From contig NC_092879.1 in NCBI RefSeq assembly GCF_028372415.1, positions 93,086,741 to 93,150,740 of the forward strand: DNA of 64,000 bases, given 5' to 3'. Below are positions 34,209-44,648 of this stretch, piece by piece; within the stretch, counting starts at the first letter, position 1, and each line of letters begins with the position of its first letter. The position numbers and the translations under genes were made by a program. Origin of the DNA: Notamacropus eugenii. Its lineage: Eukaryota > Chordata > Mammalia > Diprotodontia > Macropodidae. Below the pieces are notes generated by a model that saw only the letters and a program-made list of their open reading frames with translations, was not told the origin of the DNA and ran no database searches.

Positions 34209-35214
34209 TTTCAAGTGTGTTTCTTATAAATAACAAGTTGTTGGATTCTGGTTTCTCATCCATTCTGCTATCTACTTCTGTTTTAGAGGTGAGTTCGTTC
34301 TATTCACATTCACAGTTATGATTACTGTGTATTTCCTTCTATCCTATTTTGTATTTATACATACATATGTGTGTGTATGTATATGTATATGACTCTTTGA
34401 GCCAGTTCAGATGGGAGGTTCAAGCGTTGCCTGCCTCTTTCCTCCATTTTCCTCTCCACTGTAAAAGCTCTTCCTTGCTTGCCTTTTTTATGTGGAATAA
34501 TTTTTTCCCATTCATCCTCTCTCTTCCACCTGCTCATAATGGTCCCTCTTTTTCACCCTTCCATTTTTTTTAGATCATTCCAACATAATCGACTCAAACC
34601 CATGCCCTCTGTGTATATAGACTCCTTCTAAGTGCAGTAATAATGATAAAGTACCACATAGGAGTGTAAACAGTTTACCTTCTTGATTTCTCTTTTTTAT
34701 GCTTTTCCTGAGTCTTGTGTTTGAATGTTAAACTTTCTATTTAGCTCTGTTTCTTTGTAAGCCCATTTGTAAGTTTTCAGTGCTTCCAAAGTAGTATGAT
34801 CTGGGAAGATGTCTGGTCACTGCTCTCCTACTCTGCTGTGCTCTAGTCCTTCCCTGAGAGGGGCCTCTGTTCCCTTGCAGGCTCTATGGCTTGCTCTCTT
34901 CTTTGCCCTGGAACTGGGTCCAGTGCCCCTGCTTCCTTGTGACCTCAAGCACTCCTCTCTACCCTGGAACTGGTTATGTGTAATGGAGTTGACAGTGTAA
35001 GGTCCTTCTGACCTCCTAAGTTAGCTTGCTGAAAAAAATGTCTCACCCCTACCTTTTGTTGGCTTTTCCACTCCTGAATTCAATTTGATGTGTTATTTTA
35101 AAGGGGTTTGGAGGGTAATGTTGGGAGAGTTCAGTTGGAATGCTCCCTCTACTCTACCATCTTGGTTCTGTCCTCAAAATGCATTTTAAAAAAGGAATTT
35201 ATTCTTTTCACAGA

Positions 35215-35345
35215 AGGTAGTAGAGTGTACTGGATGGAGAGCTGGCTTCAAAGCCAGGAACACTTGGATTCCAGGTCTGACTCTGACATATACTGGTCAT
35301 GTGATTTGACAAGTTGATCAGCATCTCATGGCTGTAGGAAATTCT
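35215..35345 (+). repeat. MIR-like fragment
   Basis: 'ggtagtagagtgtactggatgg' and 'ttggattccaggtctgactct' follow MIR order. Confidence 0.55.
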
Positions 35346-35451
35346 CCAAAATGAAAAGTTGCCAAGAGGGTACCACCTGCATTGGAGTTTTCTTACACCA
35401 GTGAAATCACAGATACATATTCCTTATTCCTGTTATTTGTATGGAGGGAAC

Positions 35452-35712
35452 AGTTAGGTGATACAGTGGATAGAGTGCTGGAGCTGGAATCAGGAAAAAT
35501 CTGAAATGCTATTAACCTCAGATACTTATTAGCTACATGACCCTGGGCATGTCCCTTAACCTCTGTTTGCCTCAGTTTCCTCATCTATAAAATGGGGGTA
35601 GTAATAGCATCTGCTTCCCAGGGTTGCTGTGAGGATCAAATGACAGAATATTTGTACAGCACTTAGCACAGTGCCTGGCACATAGTAGGTGTTATATAAA
35701 TGTTAGTTTTAA
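35452..35712 (+). repeat. CORE-SINE (tRNA-headed), nearly full length
   Basis: 'gttaggtgatacagtggatag', 'ccctgggcatgtcccttaacc', 'cagggttgctgtgaggatca', 'gcacttagcacagtgcctgg' and 'ggtgttatataaatgttag' are present in order. Confidence 0.85.
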
Positions 35713-35759
35713 AAATTTTTTCACAGAAAGAACCAAAAAGATAAATAGATGTTTTATTT

Positions 35760-35975
35760 TTCTAAGAGGAATGGGAAATGGAGAAGGAAAGAGAACTGGG
35801 AAAGGAGGAGAGAGAAAGGAGAAAAGGGAAGAGAAAAGAAAGGGAAGATAGAGAAATGAGAAGTAATAGAGAAAAGGGGAATAAAGAGAGAGAGAAAGTA
35901 TTGAGGGAAGAAGGAGAAAATTGGAGAGGAAAGATAAAAGTGGCAAAATAGGGGATGAAGAGAGACAAGAAAAGA
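35760..35975. repeat. Purine-rich low-complexity tract
   Basis: About 200 bp of almost pure A/G on the plus strand (gagaaagg-type units). The minus-strand frames here (Phe/Leu/Ser/Pro-rich) are artefacts of composition. Confidence 0.85.
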
Positions 35976-36299
35976 GAGTAAAGGTTACAACTTGGCCACT
36001 AGGCTTGGAATCCAGGCGTGTGCCACCTTCTCCCCTTCGCCTCCTACACGTATTTACGTTGCAATCCTTGGCCCTCTCTTGGCAATAGCCGATTGCCATC
36101 AGAGCCCCCTAACAGGATTTTAGTTGACAAAATGGGATCAGGACAGGGTAGATGAATGATGATGTTAAAAGAAAGCTACAGGAATTCAAAAGGACTAAAA
36201 ATGAGACCTTGCCTCATTTTTTCTTTTTGCTCATCTACCTTATATGCAAACACAACAGGATACAAACTACATTGAAAAATGCCACCAAGGTCCACTGAT

Positions 36300-36560
36300 A
36301 AATGTTTATTAAAGTGCCCGCTATGTGGCAGATTAAGCCTCAGGAATACAAAGAGAGGCAAAGATAGCCCCCTCTCTCAGGGGACTTTACAGGCTGATGG
36401 GAGAAGCAACGTGTAAATAACTGAGGTTCAATCATATATAATCAATAGAGGGAATGCATTTGCATTAAGGGGGACCAGGAAAGACTTCTTGCAGAAGGTG
36501 AGATTTTAACCGGGACTTGAAGGAACTACAAGGAGGCCAGTGTTCCTAGAATGCAGACTA
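36300..36560. repeat. Ancient repeat pieces, including LINE-2-like sequence
   Basis: 'ttattaaagtgcccgctatgtggcag' (36,307) belongs to the same class as 26,290. 'gaccaggaaagacttcttgcagaagg' followed by 'gggacttgaaggaa' (36,470) is antisense L2-like. Confidence 0.45.
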
Positions 36561-36579
36561 CCTGGTGGGAGTGGGGTGA

Positions 36580-36790
36580 GGTTTGGTTGGCTGTTGTGCT
36601 TTGTTTTCGAAGAGGACCAAAATGACATCACCATGATAGAGTGATGTTTCAGTATGTCTGACTGTGACTGCTCAGCCCAATACCAGCTCAGAATGCTCTA
36701 CTACAGTTTGAGCACAGATGGTCCGTGTGAATATTTGGGGTGGTTACTCCAAATTTGCGCATCCTATGTTTCTTTTGTAGGGGTGAAGTT
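36580..36790. repeat. Possible RTE-derived SINE
   Basis: 'tgctttgttttcgaagaggacc', 'caataccagctcagaatgctc' and 'gtgtgaatatttggggtgg' resemble the RTE-derived marsupial SINE type as I recall it. Family name unverified. Confidence 0.4.
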
Positions 36791-36799
36791 TAGGAAGAC

Positions 36800-37585
36800 T
36801 GGAAAGGCAGGGGCTAATCCAGGATGCTCTTAGTTTTCAAATATTAAAAATGTAAAGCAGATGGGCAGTTTTTGCATGTTCGTAAGTCCCACTGCATCAC
36901 TTCCTAGGGATGTGGAAAGGTACACTAGGAGATGTACAGCTTCTAAAATAAATTTGTTCAAGTTCCACATCACAGCTCAGGAAGTAAACAGCAACTTCCT
37001 TATGTGGAAATTCTATCCACTGACCGTACTCCATGATGAAGGCAGCTCAGTCACGGTGGAAGTGAGAAACCCCAAACAAATGGCCTCAATCTTTCATTGC
37101 AGGATAAAGGGGGGAGAACTAGCCCCTTTTTATTTGTTTGAAACATGAGAGCTCTTGTAGGACGTTAGAAAATACTCCCTATTTTGCATGATTTCTCATA
37201 TGGTGAGCTGTTTGTTCATAAAGTGCCATTTTGGTACAGTTTTGATCAGGGATCTTAAAACAGGAGAAAGTTAATCACTTGTCCTTGAAAGTAGTTATTT
37301 CAGGTTTCTGGATGAATTCTCAAGTAGGTAGTAATATGACAGCCCTGAAAGGTAACCTGGCTATTTGTGCCACCAATATATGTGGCAAATGGTCTTTTGC
37401 TGTATCATGTATGTCTTATGTGGGTATGGCAAACGTTCAAGACAAGATATTGGCCATGAAGGCCAACCTTTGATGGACATGAAAAGAATTTTCTCTATTC
37501 CTCATTTTGACATTTAATCATACTACACATATGCAGTAATTTAATATATAATAGTATGAGTCTGATTCTACCAGCCCTAAAAGAA
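36800..37585. other. Stretch without recognised features
   Basis: Open frames at 36,861-37,148 and 37,279-37,473 (plus) match no family I know. There are no splice or codon-use signs that would support them. Confidence 0.3.
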
Positions 37586-37589
37586 AAGT

Positions 37590-37735
37590 AATATCATTAA
37601 AGTCATGAGAGATATCACAGCACAGTGGGTAAAGACCAGCCCTCACATTTGGAAAGAAAAAGTCTCACCACTAACACATACTAGATTTGTGACTGTGGAC
37701 AGATCTCTTAACCTCTTAGTGCTCCAGGAATTTAA
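37590..37735 (+). repeat. MIR-like fragment
   Basis: 'atatcacagcacagtgggtaaag', 'gatttgtgactgtggacag' and 'ctcttaacctcttagtgct' follow MIR order. Confidence 0.5.
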
Positions 37736-37739
37736 TCTG

Positions 37740-38660
37740 GATTAAGCTTTGAATTTACGAGTAAATTGCAGAGAATGTGCCAGTATGCATGGGTATGCAG
37801 TGAAATCACACGTCTAACCAGAGCCAATATTGAATAGTTACGTACTGTCGTGTGCCTTGTCGTATGTGTGTGTGTCTTCCTAGTCACACTAGAAGCTTCC
37901 AGATGGCCAGAACTATGTTTCATATTATGCAGATAGACTCAGTGGAGTCATGGAAGTGCTGGGGTCACAGGTACCTCTGATCCATCCTTTCTTTGAGACA
38001 CTGGGAAAGTCATTTCACATCTCCGGAGGCTCTGGGAAAATCTCTAGAACACCAAGTGTTGGACCTGATGCTGATCTCCATCATTAGAGGGAATTTACTT
38101 GTGCTAATGAAATCATGGGTGTGTTTGAAAAAAAGTTCCCCTGGAACACAGCACAGTGCACATCCTCTCGTTAAAACCTGAATGAATGAATGAATGAGTG
38201 ATTATGGAAAACAAAACTCTACTAAGTCCTATCCCATCCCTCCACCCAAAGTTATGAAGTTTATTTTACCAGATCATTTAGAAAAGATACAATATAAGAA
38301 CTGAATTTACAATTTAAGTGAATTATTTTGATTCTGCTAAAAGGCATTATATCATAGTCAAAAAGCAGTTTGGGGCTGTGGAGCTCCAGTCTTAATCACC
38401 TCATAGAACTTTCCTTAGTGTCCTTTGAGAGATTCTAGAGTACAAAAGAGAGGCCATGGCATTGGAAAAGGGAAGATACTATTCCACAGTTTTTAAGAAG
38501 TAGAACAGAATGAAATCTGCTAACTACAAGTCACTGTAGTTCAATTCCTGGCAAAATTCTAGTCTGTATTATGAGAAGAATGCTTAGTGAAGCATCTAGC
38601 AAAGAAAGTAGTGATCATAAAGAGCTACAGTGGCTTTAAGATCCAACCATAGTGGACTAC
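37740..38660. other. Stretch mostly without recognised features
   Basis: Faint SINE-like phrases around 37,950-38,030 and a short (TGAA)n at 38,181-38,200. The target site of the intact L1 is at its right end. Confidence 0.35.
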
Positions 38661-38675
38661 CCTTATTTCCCATTT

Positions 38676-39049
38676 ATTTTTTTATTTTTTTAATGTTTAA
38701 CAATCACTGCCATACAATTGCGATTTTATCCCTCCCCACCCACCCCCCACTACCTCCCTCCCTCCCCACGACTGCATACAATTCTGTATAGATTCTACAT
38801 ATACTTTCCTATTGAGTATATTTTCACTATAGTCATGCTATGTAGTCAGACTAAGATAAATGAAAGAATCCGTATAACAAATCAGAACATGATACACAAA
38901 CAGATACACATACACAAACATGATCTGCTACATTATGTGAGTGACTTCCATATTTCTCTCTCTGAGTGTGGAAGGCATTTTGCCTTGAGGTCCACCATTG
39001 GGATTTTTTTTTTTTTCAGAAGTTCTTGTGTTATTACAAAAATCTAAGT
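38676..39049 (-). other. 3' UTR and tail of the intact L1
   Basis: About 370 bp. It includes a G-rich stretch on the sense strand (C-rich on plus, 38,731-38,770), as in the G-rich 3' UTR of other mammalian L1s, and ends in A-rich sequence with T interruptions. Confidence 0.85.
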
Positions 39050-42000
39050 CTACCAGAAAAAACTCTCACACACTGTGGTTGTTGCTGTGCATAAAGTTCT
39101 CCTGGTTCTGCTCCTTTCACTCAGCATCAGGTCATATAAGTCCTTCCAGGCCTCTCTGAAGTCTACTTGTTCATCATTTCTTATGGCACAATAGTACTCC
39201 ATTACATTCATATACCATAATTTATTCAGCCATTCCCCAATTGATGGACATCCCCCTGACTTCCAGTTTTTGGCAACTACATAGAGTGCTGCTATAAATA
39301 TTTTTGTACATGTGGGACCCTTTCCCATTTTTATGATCTCTTGGGGATATAGTCCTAGTAGCGATATTGCTGGGTCAAAGGGTATGCACATTTTTGTAGC
39401 CCTTTGGGCATAGTTCCAAATTGCTCTCCAGAATGGTTGGATGCGCTCACAGCTCCACCAACAATGAATTAGTGTTCCAACTCTCCCACATCCTCTCCAG
39501 CATTTATCATTTTCTTGTTCTGTCATGTTTGCCAATCTTATAGGTGTGATGTGGTACCTCAGAGTTGTTTTGATTTGCATCTCTCTAACCAATAGTGATT
39601 TAGAGCATTTTTTCATATGATTATAGATAGCTTTAATTTCTTCCTCTGAAAATTGCCTGTTCATATCCTTTGACCATTTATCAATTGGGGAATGACTTGT
39701 ATGATTATACATTTGGGTCAGTTCTCTATATATTCTAGAAATGAGGCCTTTATCCCCGAGCTTAGCTGTAAAAGTTTTTTCCCAATTTACTACATCCCTC
39801 CGGATTTTGGTTGCATTGGGTTTGGTTGTGCAAAAACTTCTCAGTTTAATGTAATCAAAGTTATCCATTTTGCATTTCATAATGCATTCTATCTCTCCTT
39901 TAGTAAAGAATTCTTCCCTTCTCCATAGATCTGATAAATACACTATTCCTTGCTTCTCCAGTTTATTCATGGTATCAATCTTTATACCTAAATCATGTAC
40001 CCATTTGGACTTTATTCTTGTGTACGGTGTCAGGTATGGGTCTATGCCTAATTTCCGCCACACTGTTATCCAGTTTTCCCAGCAATTTTTATCAAACAAT
40101 GAGTTCTTATCCCAGAAGCTGGGGTCCTTGGGTTTATCAAACAGAAGGTTGCTATATTCCTTGCCTACTGCATCTTGAGTGCCAAGTCTATTCCACTTGT
40201 CTACCTCTCTGTTTCTTAGCCAATACCAAGTGGTTTTGATAATTGCTGCTTTATAGTACAGTTTAAGGTCTGGTAGCGCTAGGCCACCTTCCCAGGCATT
40301 TCTTTTCATTAGTCCCTTTGATATTCTGGACCTTTTGTTTTTCCAAATGAATTTTGATATTATTTTATCCAGCTCTAGAAAGTAATTGTCTGATAGTTTA
40401 ATTGGTATGGCACTAAATAAGTATATTAGTTTGGGTAGAATTGTCATTTTTATTATATTAGCACGGCCTACCCATGAGCAACTAATGTTTTTCCACTTAC
40501 TTAAATCTGACTTTATTTGTGCAAAAAGTGTCTTGTAATTGTGTTCATATAGTCCCTGGGTTTGTTTTGGCAGGTAGACTCCTAAGTATTTTATACTGTC
40601 TACCCTAACTTTAAATGGGATTTCTCTTTCTATCTCTTGCTGTTGAACTTTGTTGCTAATATATAGGAATGCAGAAGATTTGTGTGGGTTTATTTTGTAC
40701 CCTGCAACTTTGCCAAAGTTGTTTATTAATTCAAGTAATTTTTTACTTGAATCTCTGGGATTCTCTAGGTAAATCATCATATCATCTGCAAAGAGTGATA
40801 ACTTAGTTTCTTCTTTGGCTATTCTAATTCCTTGAATATCTTTATCTTGTCTAATTGCTACAGCTAACATTTCTAGTACCATATTGAATAATAGTGGTGA
40901 TAATGGACAACCTTGTTTCACCCCTGATCTTATTGGGAATGCATCTAGCTTATCCCCATTGCATATAATGCTTGCTGAAGGTTTTAGATAGATACTGCTT
41001 ATTATTTTATGGAAAGTTCCCTTTATTCCTACGTTCTCCAATGTTTTTAGTAGGAATGGATGTTGTATTTTGTCAAAAGCTTTTTCTGCATCTATTGAGA
41101 TAATCATGTGGTTTTTGTTAGCTTTGTTGTTGATGTGATCGATAATGCTAGTAGTTTTCCTAATATTGAACCAGCCCTGTAGTCCTGGTATGAATCCTAC
41201 CTGATCATAATGTATTAATCTCGTGATAAGATGCTGTATTCGTTTTGCTAGAATCTTATTTAAAATTTTTGCATCTATATTCATTAGGGAAATTGGTCTA
41301 TAATTTTCTTTCTCTGTTTTGTCTCTTCCTGGTTTGGGTATCAAAACCATATTTGTATCATAGAAAGAATTTGGGAGGACTCCTTCTTCCCCAATTTTCA
41401 AGAATAGTGTATGTAGTATTGGAATTAACTGTTCTTTAAATGTTTGATAGAATTCACTTGTGAATCCATCTGGCCCTGGAGATTTTTTCCTAGGGAGTTC
41501 ATTGATGGCTTGTTCAATTTCTTTTTCTGAGATGGGGTTGTTTAAGTATTCAACTTCCTCTTCTGTTAATCTGGGCAATTTGTATTTTTTAAAATATTCA
41601 TCCATCTCATTTAGATTGTCGAATTTGTGGGCATAAAGTTGGGCAAAGTAGTTTCTAATTATTGTTTTAATTTCCTCCTCATTGGAGGTGAGTTCACCCC
41701 TTTCATTTTTAATGTTAGTAATTTGGTTTTCTTCTTTCTTTTTTTTGATCAGATTAACCAAAGGTTTATCAATTTTATTAGTTTTTTCATAAAACCAACT
41801 ATTGGTTTTATTTATTAATTCAATAGTTTTCTTTATTTCAATTTTATTAATCTCTCCTTTGGTTTTCAGTATTTCTAATTTGGTATTTACTTGGGGATTT
41901 TCAATTTGTTCTTTTTCTAGCTTTTTCAACTGCAAGCCTAAGTCATTGATCTCCTCTTTGTCTATTTTATTTATGTAAGCATTCAGAGATATAAAACTTC

Positions 42001-42940
42001 CCCTAATAACTGCTTTTGCAGTGTCCCATAAGTTTTGGTATGTTGTCTCACTATTGTCATTCTCTTGAATGAAGTTGTTGATTGTTTCTATGATTTCTTC
42101 TTTAACCCAATCCTTCTTTAGAATTAGATTATTTAGTTTCCAATTGATTTTTGGTTTCTCTTTCCATGGCCTTTTATTACATGTAATTTTTAATGCATTA
42201 TGATCTGAAAAGGATGCATTGATTATCTCTACCTTTCTGCACTGGATTGTGAGATTTTTATGTCCTAGTACATGGTCAATTTTTGTAAATGTTCCATGTA
42301 CCGCTGAGAAAAAGGTATATTCCTTTCTATTCCCATTTAATTTTCTCCAAAGATCTATCATATCTACCTTATCCAGAGTTTTATTTACCTCCTTAACCTC
42401 TTTCTTGTTTATTTTGAGGTTGGATTTATCTAGTTCAGAGAGGGGGAGGTTGAGGTCCCCCACTAGTATAGTTTTGCTATCAATTTCTTCCTTCAACTCC
42501 CCCAACCTCTCCTCTAAGAATCTGGATGCTATACCACTTGGAGCATACATGTTTAGTAATGATATTGCTTCATTGTCTATGGTGCCTTTTAGTAGGATAT
42601 AGTTTCCATCCTTATCCCTTTTGATTAGATCTATTTCTGCTTTTGCTTTGTCTGAGATTAGGATTGCTACTCCTGCCTTTCTTACATGAGCTGAGGCACA
42701 ATATATTCTGCTCCATCCTTTGACCTTTATCCTATGTGTATCCCCCCGTTTCAAATGTGTTTCTTGTAAGCAGCATATTGTTGGATTATGGCTTTTAATC
42801 CATTCTGCTATCCGTCTCCGTTTTATGGGAGAGTTCATCCCATTCACATTCACAGTTATGATTACAATCTGTGTATTTCCCTCCACCCTCTTTCCCACCA
42901 TTTGTGCTTTTAACTCTCCCGTCTCCCTTCCCCTCCTCAA
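39050..42940 (-). CDS. L1 ORF2p: endonuclease and reverse transcriptase, 1,296 aa, intact
   Basis: This enzyme nicks genomic DNA and copies L1 RNA at the nick. The apurinic-type endonuclease (about residues 22-255) keeps N31 (TVNVNG), E60 (LQETH), D162 and N164 (GDLN), D222 (KIDHVLGHK) and S245-D246-H247, equivalent to human N14, E43, D145, N147, D205 and SDH 228-230. The reverse transcriptase spans roughly 480-780, with the [12 protein letters not shown] start, [20 protein letters not shown] and the catalytic FADD (717-720). The C-terminal segment carries a CCHC knuckle (C1147, C1151, H1159, C1164). It aligns with human ORF2p to [11 protein letters not shown], then has its own C-terminus. 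The likely functional start is either M1 or M14. No stop or frameshift. At 1,296 residues it is close to human (1,275). Confidence 0.97.
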   Translation of the reverse strand: MRRGRETGELKAQMVGKRVEGNTQIVIITVNVNGMNSPIKRRRIAEWIKSHNPTICCLQETHLKRGDTHRIKVKGWSRIYCASAHVRKAGVAILISDKAKAEIDLIKRDKDGNYILLKGTIDNEAISLLNMYAPSGIASRFLEERLGELKEEIDSKTILVGDLNLPLSELDKSNLKINKKEVKEVNKTLDKVDMIDLWRKLNGNRKEYTFFSAVHGTFTKIDHVLGHKNLTIQCRKVEIINASFSDHNALKITCNKRPWKEKPKINWKLNNLILKKDWVKEEIIETINNFIQENDNSETTYQNLWDTAKAVIRGSFISLNAYINKIDKEEINDLGLQLKKLEKEQIENPQVNTKLEILKTKGEINKIEIKKTIELINKTNSWFYEKTNKIDKPLVNLIKKKKEENQITNIKNERGELTSNEEEIKTIIRNYFAQLYAHKFDNLNEMDEYFKKYKLPRLTEEEVEYLNNPISEKEIEQAINELPRKKSPGPDGFTSEFYQTFKEQLIPILHTLFLKIGEEGVLPNSFYDTNMVLIPKPGRDKTEKENYRPISLMNIDAKILNKILAKRIQHLITRLIHYDQVGFIPGLQGWFNIRKTTSIIDHINNKANKNHMIISIDAEKAFDKIQHPFLLKTLENVGIKGTFHKIISSIYLKPSASIICNGDKLDAFPIRSGVKQGCPLSPLLFNMVLEMLAVAIRQDKDIQGIRIAKEETKLSLFADDMMIYLENPRDSSKKLLELINNFGKVAGYKINPHKSSAFLYISNKVQQQEIEREIPFKVRVDSIKYLGVYLPKQTQGLYEHNYKTLFAQIKSDLSKWKNISCSWVGRANIIKMTILPKLIYLFSAIPIKLSDNYFLELDKIISKFIWKNKRSRISKGLMKRNAWEGGLALPDLKLYYKAAIIKTTWYWLRNREVDKWNRLGTQDAVGKEYSNLLFDKPKDPSFWDKNSLFDKNCWENWITVWRKLGIDPYLTPYTRIKSKWVHDLGIKIDTMNKLEKQGIVYLSDLWRREEFFTKGEIECIMKCKMDNFDYIKLRSFCTTKPNATKIRRDVVNWEKTFTAKLGDKGLISRIYRELTQMYNHTSHSPIDKWSKDMNRQFSEEEIKAIYNHMKKCSKSLLVREMQIKTTLRYHITPIRLANMTEQENDKCWRGCGRVGTLIHCWWSCERIQPFWRAIWNYAQRATKMCIPFDPAISLLGLYPQEIIKMGKGPTCTKIFIAALYVVAKNWKSGGCPSIGEWLNKLWYMNVMEYYCAIRNDEQVDFREAWKDLYDLMLSERSRTRRTLCTATTTVCESFFW

Positions 42941-43466
42941 TAGTATTCACTTTTCTCCCCCTCCTCCTGCAGCCTTCCCCTCCTTCTTTTAGCCCCCCTC
43001 CCTTTTAGTCCCCTTTACTCTTATTGCTTCTTTCCTCCCTTTTAGCCACCCTCCCCTTTCTTCCCCCTTCCCCTCCTACTACCTATAGAGCTAGTTAGGA
43101 TTATCTGCTTAAGATTATTGTTCCCTCCTTTGAACAAATCAGATGAGAGTACCTCTCAAACAATGCTCATCTCCCTCCCCTCCTTCCCTCTACTATAGTT
43201 TTGTACTTCTTCCTGTGATATAATTTGCCATTTTCTGCTTCCCCCTTTCCACACCTCCTATTACATTCCCTTCTCATACTTAAATCATATTTTTGACATG
43301 ACATCATTTACTTTATGCCCGTTCCCTCTACATATATCCCTTTTATCATAATAGCTGCACAGTTCTCAAGATTAATAGGTATCATCTTCCCTTATAGGGA
43401 GGTAAACAGATTGCCCTAATTGAGTTGCAAGTTTTTGTTTTTGTTTTTTCCCCTCTGTTTACCTTT
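42941..43466 (-). other. Inter-ORF spacer of the intact L1
   Basis: About 526 bp, purine-rich on the sense strand (C/T on plus), lies between the ORF1 stop and the first ORF2 Met. Human L1 has about 63 bp here. Similar A/G-rich sequence follows ORF1 in the HAL1 copies. If ORF2 starts at the second Met (residue 14), the spacer is slightly longer. How ORF2 would be translated from so far downstream is open. Confidence 0.85.
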
Positions 43467-44648
43467 TTATGATTCTCTGGAGACCTGCATTTGAAGATCA
43501 AATTGTCTATTGAGTTCTGGTGTTTTGGTCAGGAAGCTCTGGAAATCCCTTATTTCGTTGAATGACTTTCTCCTTGCCTGAAATGTTATGCTGAACTTTG
43601 CTGGGTAGTTGATCCTTGGTTGGAGTCCCAACTCCTTTGCCTTACGGAATATTGGGTTCCAATTCTTTCGATCTTTTAATGTAGAAGCTGCAAGGTCCTG
43701 TGTGATCCTGACTGTGTGACCTTGATATTTAAATTGTTTCTTTCTGGCTGCTTGTAGTATTTTCTCCTTCACTTGATAGCTCTGGAATTTGGCAACTATA
43801 TTTCTTGGGGTTTTGAGTTTGGGATCCCTTTCCGGTGGGGAACGGTGGATTCTTTCGATGACTATTTTGCCCTCTGAGTCTAGTACTTCTGGGCAGTTTT
43901 CCTTGATGATTTCCTGGAAGATATTGTCCAGACTCTTTTCTTCATCATGGGTTTCTGGCAGGCCAATAATTCTTAGATTTTCTCTCCTGGATCTATTTTC
44001 CAGGTCAGTTGTTTTTCCAATTAAATATTTTACATTTTCTTCTATCTTTTCATTCTTTAGATTTTGTTTGACTGATTCTTGTTGCCTCATTGAGTCATTA
44101 GCTTCTACTTGCCCAATTCTAATCTTGATCGTATTGTTTTCTTCAGTTAGCTTTCGCATCTCCTTTTCCATCTGGCCAATTTTTCCCTTTAAGGAGCTAT
44201 TTTCTCCATTTAATTTTTGTACTTCTTTTTCCATTCGACCAATTTTCCCAGTTAGGTTTTGGGTTTCCTTTTCCATCTGATCAATTTTCCCTATTAGGTT
44301 TTGAGTTTCCTTTTCCATTTGATTAACTCTTCCTTTTAGGGAATTATTCTCTCCAGTTAATTTTTGAACTTCCTTTTCCATTTCTTCAATTTTCTTTTTC
44401 ATATTGATGTTCTCATCAGTGAATTCTTTTTTTATAGTTTTAAAATCATTGGCCAGTTTTTCTTTTATATCCTTCTTCAGACGTTCCAGGTAATCTAGTT
44501 GTGCTTGCGAGAAATTCATAGTCCCATCTGAGGTTTCAGATGGAAGTACAGTCTCAGCTCTGACCTCTTTGGTGTTTGTGTTTTGGTCCTTATCCCCATA
44601 GAAAGATTCTATGGTTTTTTCACTTTTCGTCTGCTTTTTCCGATTCAT
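43467..44648 (-). CDS. L1 ORF1p, 393 aa, intact
   Basis: The RNA-binding chaperone of the L1 ribonucleoprotein. Residues 1-45 form a polar N-terminus (MNRKKQTKSEKTIESFYGDK). Residues about 45-215 form a long coiled coil for trimerisation in which MEKE occurs at residues 90, 111, 125, 139 and 160, spaced by 14 or 21. The RRM starts near 223 (ENLRIIGLPETHDEEKS) with ERIHRSPPERDP at 265-276. The C-terminal domain spans about 282-385 (RNIVAKFQ, EKILQAARKKQFKY, RITQDLAASTLKDR, RINYPAKFSI). It aligns with human ORF1p through the RRM and C-terminal domain. The ATG at 44,648 opens the frame. It is somewhat longer than the 338-residue human protein, mostly in the coiled coil. No premature stop. Confidence 0.95.
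   Translation of the reverse strand: MNRKKQTKSEKTIESFYGDKDQNTNTKEVRAETVLPSETSDGTMNFSQAQLDYLERLKKDIKEKLANDFKTIKKEFTDENINMKKKIEEMEKEVQKLTGENNSLKGRVNQMEKETQNLIGKIDQMEKETQNLTGKIGRMEKEVQKLNGENSSLKGKIGQMEKEMRKLTEENNTIKIRIGQVEANDSMRQQESVKQNLKNEKIEENVKYLIGKTTDLENRSRRENLRIIGLPETHDEEKSLDNIFQEIIKENCPEVLDSEGKIVIERIHRSPPERDPKLKTPRNIVAKFQSYQVKEKILQAARKKQFKYQGHTVRITQDLAASTLKDRKNWNPIFRKAKELGLQPRINYPAKFSITFQARRKSFNEIRDFQSFLTKTPELNRQFDLQMQVSRES

Larger units (their letters stand above)
26440..35176 (-). mobile_element. Old, nearly end-to-end L1 carrying several later insertions
   Basis: Antisense L1 runs from the tail (26,460, 'taacattcattttttaaaattttgag') through ORF2 C-terminus, reverse transcriptase and endonuclease, to a 5' end at 35,176 that reads on the minus strand GAACCAAGATGGTAGAGTAG. 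ORF2 is full of stops, and small open pieces such as 28,456-28,740 and 32,953-33,309 keep RT and EN traces. ORF1 is almost wholly missing between about 34,740 and 34,800. Possible worn target duplication: 'catttttaaaaaact...atttatt' (26,412-26,437) against 'cattttaaaaaagg...atttatt' (35,182-35,203). Later insertions: HAL1 copy 2, a hAT MITE, a SINE and a younger L1 tail. Confidence 0.8.

Noticed and set aside
35692-36099. Minus-strand 135-codon frame rich in Phe/Leu/Ser
   Set aside because: A product of the purine-rich tract on the opposite strand. It looks like a membrane protein only through composition.
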